23,352 nt of DNA, taken from positions 1 to 23,352 of the IMG/VR virus record IMGVR_UViG_3300042860_003435; one strand, given 5' to 3'. The position numbers and the translations under genes were made by a program. Under the pieces are notes generated by a model that was not told the DNA's origin, did not search any database, and worked only from the letters and a program-made list of their open reading frames with translations. The DNA comes from a virus. Shown piece by piece: positions 7,615 through 15,294 of this stretch. Every line of letters begins with the position of its first letter. Position 1 is the stretch's first letter.

Positions 7615-10160
7615 TGGATTAACCTGCCACTTGAAGTAAATTGGATCACAATAGCCTGTATGATCATCTGTGCGTAGCTTTCTGCGGTATAATTAGAAAT
7701 TTGTCTTGTGTCCAAGGTCAACTGCATTCTTAAAGATTGTCCTTGCACGCTGTTTTGCAGTATTGACCAGACATACTCTTGGGATTGATTACCTATAAGA
7801 AGTTGCGAAGGGGATGTTGATACAAGGTTGCTATCCGAATAATCGATGTTATTGATTGTGGTAACGGTACCTAAGTTCGTAGTAATGTCCCCATTGATGG
7901 GGTTACCGAGTGTGGTGTTGTCGTAGATATTACAAACAAATGAACCACCGCTTGATTGGGCTACGTAGAAATCGATTTCGTTGATTCGGATTGAGATAGG
8001 GGATTGTAGGAAGTAGTTAAAATCTTTGGTGACTACATTTGGTACAATAATTTTTGTAATCTGTCCTAAACCAAGATACGTCCCACTCCAGCCTAGAGGC
8101 GAACCATCCGCTTTAGTAACGGTTACAGTATCATTATCGATAATCGAAACTATGTAATTATAATCATTAATACCTGACGTCCCTACACATCCAGTTATTC
8201 TTATCGCTGCTCCTTCATCAAAACCGTGATCTGTAACAGTTAGAGCACCTGTAGTGTTGTTTACAGCGGTAATGTTGAGTTGTGCATCGTTAACGTTTAG
8301 ACCTAGCAAAAAGGCAAATACATACCCTTTTTGGTTTCCTCCGATAGAATTACGGTAACCTGTTATTTGCTCAGCCGATCCCCATTCGAAATCTGCTTCA
8401 CCCCAAGTTATCTCTGTATTCCAACTAATCGATTGATCAATCTTCAAATAAGAGTAACCTAGGGCGGTAACGTTATCTCGGTATTTTGCAAATGATTTAT
8501 TGACGTAGTTGTAGACTAAAATTCTATTGGGATATGGAAATGCTTCGTTATTCAAAGAAGTAATTGTTGCATCGGGATACGCAAAATAGACGATCTCCTC
8601 GAAGTAGTTGATATTACCAGAAACTCTCTGTGGCCCAAAATCGGTGTTTTTGATCTTGAATATTTCTGATGGGATTCTTTCATCTACTCTTAGGATGTCC
8701 GTAGTTGTAGATTCATGAACTCCTGTCTGACCAAAGCCCATAGCGTATTTATCAAACTGCACCGTGGAGAAGGTAGATTCAACACCTAACTGGTCATTGA
8801 TCTTTTGAAATACAAACGGGAGGACTTCATTACCTGTATATACAAGACGGAATGTAGATCTTTCGCAATAGATTAAAACGACATCTTTGTTTTGCGCTAT
8901 GCTGGTAATAAACTCATTGGTAGGGACATCAATATATCCTCCCCGACCTGGTTTAGTTTCATCCCATGAGTAGGGATCTACTACTTGCCCCGTTGGGTTT
9001 TGTCCCCAGAAAGGTGTTCCATTTTGTGACCAACGCACCCTTTGTGGATATCTTTGGGCGTTTACATTCGATACGCCTTGTTTTGCTTCAACGGTGTTAA
9101 AGAAAATGGTTCTATCTTTGAATACACACCCGACTAAAGCACCCCTCAGATACACTATATCTGCAAGTGCTGGATTTGCGTTCAGATTGAGAGGTGGTTG
9201 GAAGTTTACAAATCCTGTTCCATCATACCAGCGAATGCCGTCTCCAGTTCCAGTTAAAGAACCTCCTACAACCATGATTCCATTACCTATGGCTGGGCCA
9301 GGGGCTGTGGCTGGGCTGATATCAAATGTGTTTGCAGTTACATTGCTGATTACAAATGGGAAAGCAATAATGCCAGCAACTATTGTTGAGGACACAAACG
9401 ATACCACCATTCCATTCGATAGACCGTGTGCTGCTGTGGTAGTTACTGTAGGTGAAACAAAACCAGAAACAGTTACAGAAATTACATGTTGTCCAGGAAC
9501 GTTATTCGTAGTCCAAAGAACATTACGATAGTTAAACGTGTCAAACTGTTGGTAGTTTGCACCTGTCCATGTTACTGCGGGCCTTGGAGTGCTCGTGCTT
9601 TTGTAAAAGCTTTCATCCTCGTATTGTGTAGTTACAAACTTATAGGCGTACTTTGTGTCGAATGCGAGGTTCTCTTCAAGGTTCAGTTGAGTTGTATCGA
9701 AATTTGGTAACCCCATGACAGGCAAGCCAGGGTAATAAGCGAATGTAGCTACAATAGACGTTGCTGCTGGAGCTGAAGCGATTGTTATAGCACCTGTAGC
9801 GTAATTGATTGTGCCTGTTGCTCCACCACCAGCCAAAACACCTAGACCATTGTCGGTAAGAGTAGCAGCACCTATGACGATGCTAAAGGATTCTCCTTCA
9901 AAGTTTGCAGTTGTTTCAAGTGAGGCAATTGTGATGATATTCCCACTAAACGCCCCTGAACCATTTGTAGAACCCAACGTAAATTCAATTTCACGTCTTA
10001 ATCTACCAACTAGCTTAACACCGTCTTTTTGCTTTAAACGATTACGCCAGATAAGAGCGTCTTCAAGTGTAGGGAATGCATCGTTAGACAACTTCGCAGG
10101 GGCGATGTTGGTTTGGTATCCTGTTGCGAAATCTGAGATAACGAGATTATTTACACTCAT
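7611..10160 (-). CDS. gp10-like tail stabilisation / tail hub protein
   Basis: At 849 residues this is the largest structural protein in the window. The N-terminus (MSVNNLVISDFATGYQTNIA, then LEDALIWRNRLKQKDGVKLV) and the long central series of beta strands (about 310-610, with IAQNKDVVLIYCERSTFRLV and DILRVDERIPSEIF) resemble the P22 gp10 / packaged-DNA stabilisation protein family, a beta-propeller-like component that closes the head after packaging. Two kinds of inserted module are visible: an INYATGAITI module at about 60-145, and HG-type modules at about 245-290 (AAHGLSNGMVVSF) and about 643-690 (TDHGFDEGAAIRITG). It is coupled by ATGA overlaps on both sides. Confidence in the family is moderate to good. 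Confidence 0.7.
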   Translation of the reverse strand: MSVNNLVISDFATGYQTNIAPAKLSNDAFPTLEDALIWRNRLKQKDGVKLVGRLRREIEFTLGSTNGSGAFSGNIITIASLETTANFEGESFSIVIGAATLTDNGLGVLAGGGATGTINYATGAITIASAPAATSIVATFAYYPGLPVMGLPNFDTTQLNLEENLAFDTKYAYKFVTTQYEDESFYKSTSTPRPAVTWTGANYQQFDTFNYRNVLWTTNNVPGQHVISVTVSGFVSPTVTTTAAHGLSNGMVVSFVSSTIVAGIIAFPFVISNVTANTFDISPATAPGPAIGNGIMVVGGSLTGTGDGIRWYDGTGFVNFQPPLNLNANPALADIVYLRGALVGCVFKDRTIFFNTVEAKQGVSNVNAQRYPQRVRWSQNGTPFWGQNPTGQVVDPYSWDETKPGRGGYIDVPTNEFITSIAQNKDVVLIYCERSTFRLVYTGNEVLPFVFQKINDQLGVESTFSTVQFDKYAMGFGQTGVHESTTTDILRVDERIPSEIFKIKNTDFGPQRVSGNINYFEEIVYFAYPDATITSLNNEAFPYPNRILVYNYVNKSFAKYRDNVTALGYSYLKIDQSISWNTEITWGEADFEWGSAEQITGYRNSIGGNQKGYVFAFLLGLNVNDAQLNITAVNNTTGALTVTDHGFDEGAAIRITGCVGTSGINDYNYIVSIIDNDTVTVTKADGSPLGWSGTYLGLGQITKIIVPNVVTKDFNYFLQSPISIRINEIDFYVAQSSGGSFVCNIYDNTTLGNPINGDITTNLGTVTTINNIDYSDSNLVSTSPSQLLIGNQSQEYVWSILQNSVQGQSLRMQLTLDTRQISNYTAESYAQMIIQAIVIQFTSSGRLIQ

Positions 10161-10810
10161 GGAGCTAACTCAACGATTGCTTGATAATACGTGGGGCATG
10201 CAAAAGCATTATCACCGTTTACTTTTAAATATCTTGGTTTAAAAGTTCCTAATGCAGGGACATTGTTTATGTTTTCAACAAATATGAAAGCAGCATTATT
10301 TCCTAATGGTACTGTAATTGGTGGAGCAACTTGTAATGTTAATTGATAAATATTTGCTACATTTATTCCGCCAACTTGTGGAAATGTTTGGTCTACGTTA
10401 TTATTGAAAGAAGCTACATGACCCCAAACATATACTAAACCACCTGGCAAAAATGTATATCCCTGTGTTCCTACACCACTACCAGAAAGTGCAGGTGTAA
10501 GTCCTCCAGAGCTTAATTGTATTTCACTTCCATTGTTAGCCCTTCTAAAAAACCACTCTAGATATGGTGTTCCACCAGCTGTCACATTTTTAGCATACAA
10601 CGCAACTTGTGTCGTTGTTGTGGAGGGCCCTACAGCTTGAACATTCAATCTGACTTTGTCATGTGTTAGTCTTTTTCCTGAAGTTGGATCATTGATATCA
10701 GCATGATCATTCGATAATCCAGCAGCTAAGTTGTCAAAGTTTGCTCGAATAAGAGATGTTGTGTTTTTAATTTTCTGGGCTGAAAGAGGGATATTTGTTG
10801 TGTAAGTCAT
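10157..10810 (-). CDS. Tail-appendage / short fibre-like protein
   Basis: The 217-residue protein starts MTYTTNIPLSAQKIKNTTSL, then IRANFDNLAAGLSNDHADIN and SGKRLTHDKVRLNVQ. This N-terminal pattern (polar start, helix, N-F, D-H, then G-K-x-x-x-H) is typical of short tail-fibre or knob proteins of podoviruses. The rest is beta-rich with a YTFLPGGLVYVWGHV strand pair. It lies between the connector-like protein and the gp10-like protein, with an ATGA overlap onto the latter. The receptor is unknown. Confidence 0.6.
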   Translation of the reverse strand: MTYTTNIPLSAQKIKNTTSLIRANFDNLAAGLSNDHADINDPTSGKRLTHDKVRLNVQAVGPSTTTTQVALYAKNVTAGGTPYLEWFFRRANNGSEIQLSSGGLTPALSGSGVGTQGYTFLPGGLVYVWGHVASFNNNVDQTFPQVGGINVANIYQLTLQVAPPITVPLGNNAAFIFVENINNVPALGTFKPRYLKVNGDNAFACPTYYQAIVELAP

Positions 10811-10819
10811 ACTTTCATC

Positions 10820-11791
10820 CTAAAAGAAAAAGTTATTGTTACTAAATTGTCCTGTCATTTGAGCAGAGTATAACGTTGCCACTCTCTGCACATCTTGTTG
10901 GTTTAATGTTCTCCTTCTCACAAGATCCATTTGCTCTTCTAGATAGGGTTGATAGGCTTGAGCTTGGTCTAACTTTCCTGTATCGATGAAGATCTTCTGA
11001 GCTGCTCCAAATGCAAGAAGTTGCCACATAGCATTGAATACGGGTTCATCTGTAGGGTTCGTAAGTTCCGTAGGTTTCTTGTAGACGTTCATATTGACGA
11101 TGTAGGCGCGGTCTGGGATTGGTCTAAAGGTAAATGTATCCTCGAAGAATAAAACCGACGTAGGGCGTGTAGCGCTGTAGCTGTAGTATGTACAATTCAC
11201 ATCTGCTGCACTTTGAATCGCAATAGGGAAAACGATACCAATTACACCCGTTAGATAGTTGATTGAACAAAAGGGTACAATTGCTCCATTGGAATCTAAA
11301 AATAAACCCTGACCATTGTCTCTTAAAACGATTGAGTCTCCGTTAATATCAATAGAGGCAACAATCACATTAGAAACAATTGTTCCAACACCGTTTGTAT
11401 AACCTGCAAGGACTGGGCTAGTGCCAAGTGTTGCTGTAAATGGTCCTGGTATTCCGCTACCTGTTCCGATACGTTGAGTTACATCAAGTGTTGGGAAGGT
11501 GCGATTAAAGATGAGAGGATCTTGGAACCATTGAGTTTCATAGCCGTTAACCTGAATCAATGGCTCTACAAGTGTGTAATCATTCTTCGGGAAAGAGTAG
11601 CTAGCAACAAAAGGCTCGGTATAAAACTGGTAGGTCTCTTTGAGGTTTAACAGTTTCATTTGTTCGGGGAGGTCATAGAGATAAAACGTATTCACGTAAA
11701 AATCTATGTTCGCATCACTAAGCTTAGCTGGAGTGTCTAAAGCCGTAATTCTTCGAACTTTTGTCCTTATTTGTTGTAGCGTTGCACTCAT
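10820..11791 (-). CDS. Head-tail connector / adaptor-like virion protein
   Basis: This 323-residue protein begins MSATLQQIRTKVRRITALDT, then SDANIDFYVNTFYLYDLPEQ and ETYQFYTEP. The pattern (I-R-x-K-V-R-R-I-T, then Y-x-N-x-F-Y-L-Y-D-x-P-E) is common in conserved phage proteins encoded just after the capsid. The C-terminal part carries Arg/Gln-rich helices (LVRRRTLNQQDVQRVATLYS). An extra domain at about 113-207 ends in SINYLTGVIGIVF and resembles a module in the gp10-like protein. A role in head completion or tail attachment is inferred from position and helical ends. It overlaps the upstream gene by ATGA. Confidence 0.6.
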   Translation of the reverse strand: MSATLQQIRTKVRRITALDTPAKLSDANIDFYVNTFYLYDLPEQMKLLNLKETYQFYTEPFVASYSFPKNDYTLVEPLIQVNGYETQWFQDPLIFNRTFPTLDVTQRIGTGSGIPGPFTATLGTSPVLAGYTNGVGTIVSNVIVASIDINGDSIVLRDNGQGLFLDSNGAIVPFCSINYLTGVIGIVFPIAIQSAADVNCTYYSYSATRPTSVLFFEDTFTFRPIPDRAYIVNMNVYKKPTELTNPTDEPVFNAMWQLLAFGAAQKIFIDTGKLDQAQAYQPYLEEQMDLVRRRTLNQQDVQRVATLYSAQMTGQFSNNNFFF

Positions 11792-12183
11792 AGCCCCTCA
11801 GGAAGTATCTCTACAGAGAATCTTTTTTCATATCCTACTTGTTTATGGACTTGTAATCCACTAACAGGATCGGTTACATAATCATATTTTGGAATTTTAC
11901 TATCCATCAAATGTTTAATTTCCATCTTGGTAAGATCGTAAGTTCTCCCCGATAGAAGCTTTTGTCTAATTTCGGGTTGATTAGGATAGAGTTGTAGAGT
12001 GTATTGAATAGAGCCAGTCATAGGTGCTTGAAGATCAATAAAACGGCAACGGAACTTTTTCAAATCCTCTTGCATACGCTTATTTAGCTCTTCTTTTCTT
12101 TTTTTCTCATCGGTAGGTAACGGGTTAGCGTTTGACTTAACGATGATATCGTGTTCTTTGTGAACGATTGCAGATACTGTCAT
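11788..12183 (-). CDS. Conserved virion-associated protein, 131 aa
   Basis: I start this gene at the ATG at 12183 (MTVSAIVHKEHDIIVKSNAN) because AAGGAG lies just upstream; an upstream start at 12252 would run back over the preceding stop and hairpin. It has a Lys/Glu helix (about 28-45, KKRKEELNKRMQEDLKKF), a central FIDLQAPMTGSIQYTLQLYP, and a C-terminal KIPKYDYVTDPVSGLQ segment. Proteins of this layout often sit between capsid or decoration genes and connectors. Function is not known to me; a structural or assembly role is inferred from the neighbours. Confidence 0.6.
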   Translation of the reverse strand: MTVSAIVHKEHDIIVKSNANPLPTDEKKRKEELNKRMQEDLKKFRCRFIDLQAPMTGSIQYTLQLYPNQPEIRQKLLSGRTYDLTKMEIKHLMDSKIPKYDYVTDPVSGLQVHKQVGYEKRFSVEILPEGL

Positions 12184-12204
12184 AGTTCTCCTTTTAAAGT
12201 TAAA

Positions 12205-12224
12205 GGGGGCAGTTGCCCACCCCC
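12205..12224 (-). terminator. GC-rich hairpin between decoration and next gene
   Basis: On the minus strand GGGGGTGGGCAACTGCCCCC can form a five-pair G-C stem (12220-12224 with 12205-12209). It is followed only by TTTAACTTT, so as an intrinsic terminator it is weak. It lies just after the stop of the gene at 12234 and before the ribosome site at 12183. It could cause partial termination or protect the abundant capsid/decoration mRNA from 3' decay. Confidence 0.4.
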
Positions 12225-12233
12225 TAGTTTGTT

Positions 12234-13118
12234 TTAGGTCAATGCAAACCATTTAAATTTATTACCTGCAACACCCAACACGTTGGCTCCCAAAGCTAGT
12301 CCGCGAACACCTTCGTTCACTGAAGCTCCTGGAGTTACGTTTCCTTGGGCTAATGTAGTTTGTGATCCTGCTGGCTCAACTTGAGCAAAGCTAAACGGCA
12401 CAGCCCCAGATGCTGGGAATGCGAAAGCTGTTGCTGCGGATGAGTCAATATCAACCACAAATTCATTTGCTGCTGGTACAGAAGAAATTCTTCCTCTAAG
12501 ACCATTCAATTGTACTGATCCAAAGTCTGATGGGACTTGAAGAGTTACCAATTGACCAACGGAATAACCGTGATCTACAGATGTTTTAATCGTTGTAGTA
12601 GCACCTAGGGTGATTCCTACAATGAATTTCTGTCTTGGTTGCCACAATTGCGGAACAATCAGTTTTTGGCAAACACCAGCTGTTGCTTGTGATGCGAATC
12701 CTGATGAATCCAAATTGATCTTGAAGTTGTTTCCATCAACTACAATTGCAACTTGGAAAAACATTCCTGCAATTTGTCTCATGCTAGTTGTATTAGTGAT
12801 CTTGATGATATCACCAGCAACATAACCATGGTTCAAAACAGTGATTGTTGTTTGGCCAAATCCTGCAGATGCAGAAAATGGTGCGCTCATGCTTTTTTGA
12901 GCTGCAAAGCTGCTTTCAGATGAAAGGAACGCTGTTACTCCACCTGATGTAATAGCGGCTCCTGTAGCTACGTTTGTAGCGGTATCAGCTGCATAGCCTA
13001 AATACCACTCAAATTGTCCAGCTGCGCTTGTGTTTGTTAGTTTTAAATATTTTCCTTCCGCTACGATATCCAATAGTTCGGATACGCCATCGGAGGTAAA
13101 TTCGCCATATACTGCCAT
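12234..13118 (-). CDS. Probable capsid decoration / virion structural protein
   Basis: The 294-residue protein is encoded directly after the capsid gene with an AAGGAG site (12 nt between genes), as is common for decoration proteins. It starts MAVYGEFTSDGVSELLDIVA. Two related beta modules are visible: about 90-140 (LNHGYVAGDIIKITNTTSMR, ending NNFKINLDSSGF) and about 177-228 (VDHGYSVGQLVTLQV, ending NEFVVDIDSSA). Both have H-G-Y-x-x-G-x-x-x, a central small-residue loop, and F-x-x-x-x-D-S-S. Similar HG modules occur in the gp10-like protein. It probably coats the capsid or its surface; that role is inferred from position. Confidence 0.6.
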   Translation of the reverse strand: MAVYGEFTSDGVSELLDIVAEGKYLKLTNTSAAGQFEWYLGYAADTATNVATGAAITSGGVTAFLSSESSFAAQKSMSAPFSASAGFGQTTITVLNHGYVAGDIIKITNTTSMRQIAGMFFQVAIVVDGNNFKINLDSSGFASQATAGVCQKLIVPQLWQPRQKFIVGITLGATTTIKTSVDHGYSVGQLVTLQVPSDFGSVQLNGLRGRISSVPAANEFVVDIDSSAATAFAFPASGAVPFSFAQVEPAGSQTTLAQGNVTPGASVNEGVRGLALGANVLGVAGNKFKWFALT

Positions 13119-13129
13119 ATTCTATCTCC

Positions 13130-13727
13130 TTACGAAAGCGTTGAGTTAAGTAGGAATACCCAGGCATCGTTGGTGATAACACCAGCATAGGCCATCTTCC
13201 ATCCCACTGTTGCGTTAAGCGCTAGTGGTGAAGAGAAGATTGGTGGTCTATAGATGAACGAAGAGCTATAACGATCTTGTTCAACGATACAGTAGGACTC
13301 TCTACCGATTACGATTAGTGGATACACATCCGCACCGTTTGCAGAAGCGTTAGGCAACTTGGCTCCAATTGAGGAGAGCAAGAAGCGAACGTTCGCAATC
13401 GCACCATACTCTGCTGGCATAGTGGATTGGATGGATGGGTAGTTCCATTTGTAGGTAAATTGGGGAATGTTTTCGAACTGACTTTGCAATTGAGTCGAAC
13501 CCATCGCTAGGTAAGAGTCTCTGGTGGGGCTTGTTCCTATACGATTTTCCCCGATGATACCGTCCATAAACTCGTACGCATTGTTGCTACGAAGTTGTTT
13601 AACTGTATTCACTGTATCAGAGAATGTGAGTTCTGTGGGGTTATCACCGTTTGATCCACCAGTACAGTTTACCTGTGACATAGTAGAAAGAAGACGATCT
13701 CTTGTGAGTTCATCCTCTGTTTGTCTG
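13130..13727 (-). CDS. Major capsid protein, exon 2 (N4-gp56-like)
   Basis: This is the 3' exon of the major capsid gene, joined to exon 1 (14929-15278) by removal of a group I intron. The joined gene is 948 nt and encodes 315 residues; the junction restores a Leu codon (CT/C) and reads LGVSL-RQTEDELTRD. Exon 2 begins RQTEDELTRDRLLSTMSQVN, then CTGGSNGDNPTELTFSDTVN and NNAYEFMDGIIGENRIGTSP, and ends with FIYRPPIFSSPLALNAT and VFLLNSTLS. These features match the N4-gp56-type coat protein family (conserved Q-T-E-D-x-L-T-R-D, G-x-N-G-D-x-P-T-E, IYRPP and S-P-L). The frame is also open upstream through the intron to 14830, but that part is not capsid-like. Confidence 0.88.
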
Positions 13728-13873
13728 CTTTCTGTTACTTTCAGCCAATGCTTACTGACCAATTTTTTTAATTGGCGGAAGGTCTTGTTATTCCCTTCTC
13801 CTAATTTTTCAATTAGGTTCGGACTATCGCATACACTTTTTACAGTGTCTCTACCGCTTAGTCTCTGCGGGTC

Positions 13874-13902
13874 TTGACATAATCTCTGTTTGTCGTCATA
13901 AT
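13874..13902 (+). promoter_or_regulatory. Sigma70-like promoter for the antisense endonuclease
   Basis: TTGACA (13874-13879, perfect -35) is followed by a 17-bp spacer and CATAAT (13897-13902, five of six for -10). The predicted start of transcription, 13908-13910, is only 3-5 nt before the ATG at 13913, so the mRNA would be leaderless or nearly so. The -35 overlaps DNA encoding a paired stem of the intron core. Confidence 0.65.
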
Positions 13903-13912
13903 CCACGATATC

Positions 13913-14836
13913 ATGGAAGAATTTAACAAATTTTCTTATCTTGCTGGCTATGTAGATGGTGATGGCTGCTTTTATTTGGGTACAACGATTCAAAAACCTA
14001 AAAATATTATTGTTTATGAAAGTTCTATACAAATTTTGTCTGTAAAACCTGAAGTTCTTTATTGTTTTAAAGAAAATTTCGGAGGTTATGTAAGACAAAA
14101 ACCGCAAAAACTTAACCACAAAACTCCGTACGTGTGGACTATCAAAAATAAATTTGCTTTTGATCTTGCTAAACTCATTAGCGACCATCTTACAGATAAA
14201 AAAATCAGCTCTCAAATATTTATTAAAATGGCACACAGGATTAAACCTAATTGTGGGATTTCCATTTCTATTGAAGAGCATGAAATAAGATTGAAAATTA
14301 TTAATGCAATTAGAGAGGAAAAATCTATGAATGATTTCATTGATGAAGAATTTGTCCAAAACATGAAAAATACTGTTCAATGTAAAACGCCCACTTCTAA
14401 AGACTTTGCATATTTTGCTGGTCTTATGGATTCCGAAGGTTGTTTTCGTATTAAAACTTGGAAACCTAAAACCAAACCCAACAAGGTTTATGCAATAAGT
14501 ATTGAAATTGGTAATACTCGTAAACCAATTTTTCCTTTTTTGATAGAAACATTCGGAGGCTCTATTCAATATATTCATCCAAAATCCAAAAACAAAAAAC
14601 CATTTGCTTTGTGGACTCTCTCCGCAGATGCCCTTTTCAAAATTCTTCCTAATATCTATCCGTATCTCATTAGCAAAAAAGAAGTTTGTGCAAAACTCAT
14701 AGAGTTTCAAAAAACTATTCTTTCTAATGGAGGTGATAGGCATTCCGAAAGTTTTCGAATTCTCTATGAAAAAACTCGCATCATTCGGGATAAAATTATT
14801 GAAGAGGTTCATCTTCTTAACTCTAAAGGTTCATAA
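13913..14836 (+). CDS. Two-motif LAGLIDADG homing endonuclease, antisense in the intron
   Basis: The 307-residue protein carries two LAGLIDADG motifs: LAGYVDGDG at residues 10-18 (catalytic Asp17) and FAGLMDSEG at 168-176 (catalytic Glu175). It is therefore a monomeric, two-domain enzyme of ordinary length that would cleave an intronless capsid allele and promote intron spread. It is encoded on the strand opposite to the intron and capsid transcript. The ATG lies 3-5 nt after a predicted transcription start, with no Shine-Dalgarno site. Each domain also has a conserved-looking GG-Y/I strand (ENFGGYVRQ, ETFGGSIQY). Codon use is unlike its neighbours: by eye none of its 21 Leu codons is TTA or CTA, and only the last Ser is TCA. 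Confidence 0.9.
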   Translation: MEEFNKFSYLAGYVDGDGCFYLGTTIQKPKNIIVYESSIQILSVKPEVLYCFKENFGGYVRQKPQKLNHKTPYVWTIKNKFAFDLAKLISDHLTDKKISSQIFIKMAHRIKPNCGISISIEEHEIRLKIINAIREEKSMNDFIDEEFVQNMKNTVQCKTPTSKDFAYFAGLMDSEGCFRIKTWKPKTKPNKVYAISIEIGNTRKPIFPFLIETFGGSIQYIHPKSKNKKPFALWTLSADALFKILPNIYPYLISKKEVCAKLIEFQKTILSNGGDRHSESFRILYEKTRIIRDKIIEEVHLLNSKGS

Positions 14837-14928
14837 TTTTTATCAAGTTCCCTCTGGTTGTCATAGGCTATGCAGCCCTTAGATTTTCCAAGGTATTCAG
14901 GTAAAGTTTATTGTCGCCCATAACGTTA

Positions 14929-15278
14929 AGCGACACTCCAAGCCTTTCCGCAGCTGCGTTAAGGACGGGATCTTGTCTTTGCAGTGTAACTTGCTCATTT
15001 AATTCTACGTAAGTTCCATAGAATCCTACGACCGCATCAATGTTTACAGCGGTTAATTGTTGAGCTGGGGGAGTTTGTCCCGAATTACCGATTGGCACAA
15101 GTGCTGCTGCCAATGGGTTATATCTGGTCATCCTCAGAGTTGTTCCACCATTTGCCGGCATGGTTCTATAGTCCGCACCGATTGTATGGATGAAATAAGG
15201 CACAGGAGTACTGAGCAATTTCATCGAAAATGATAGAAGAACTTGAGGAGGCAGTGTTGAAGTTGTTGTAATAGACAT
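14929..15278 (-). CDS. Major capsid protein, exon 1 (N4-gp56-like)
   Basis: This is the 5' exon of the major capsid gene, from ATG at 15278 (MSITTTSTLPPQVLLSFSMK) to the first two bases of a Leu codon at 14929. It encodes 116 residues plus two bases and includes MPANGGTTLRMTRYNPL, YGTYVELNEQVTLQRQDPVL and the final NAAAERLGVSL, which matches the N-terminal part of N4-gp56-type coat proteins. Without splicing, translation would continue 20 codons into the intron and stop at TAG 14868, giving a 136-residue fragment that lacks the capsid core. AGAGGT lies ahead of the ATG, 15 nt after the scaffold stop. Splicing is therefore needed for a functional capsid. Confidence 0.88.
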
Positions 15279-15294
15279 CTCTAACCTCTATTAG

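Larger units (their letters stand above)
13728..14928 (-). ncRNA. Group I self-splicing intron in the capsid gene
   Basis: This 1201-nt intron interrupts the capsid gene. P1 is exact: exon bases GUCGCU (14934-14929) pair with intron GGCGAC (14918-14913), placing the required U-G wobble at the 5' splice site. The intron ends in G at 13728. Core: GCAGAGACUAAG and AUAGUCC form P7 (13863-13859 with 13826-13822); ACACU/AGUGU (13848-13844 with 13837-13833) is P8; CCUAAUU-GAAA-AAUUAGG (13817-13800) is P9 with a GNRA loop; a second 3' hairpin is at 13775-13759; GGCU-GCAU-AGCC (14877-14866) is a P2-like hairpin. A stem GGG..CUUGA / UCAAG.CCC (14852-14843 with 13877-13869) closes the loop holding the endonuclease gene. 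The exact subgroup and P3-P6 assignment need folding. Confidence 0.88.

Noticed and set aside
9805-10242. A 145-codon plus-strand frame, and a similar one at 9094-9531
   Set aside because: Both lie antisense within the gp10-like gene and its neighbour, lack ribosome sites and have no recognisable motifs.
13130-14812. A continuous 560-codon minus-strand frame including capsid exon 2
   Set aside because: The first 360 residues are the exact codon-aligned antisense of the LAGLIDADG gene followed by intron core sequence, are Phe/Asn/Ile/Lys-rich and resemble no protein. The capsid match starts at RQTED, where the intron ends.
14868-15278. A 136-residue stand-alone gene
   Set aside because: Its first 116 residues are capsid exon 1 and the last 20 are intron sequence up to the first in-frame TAG. 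The P1 pairing places the splice site at 14929.
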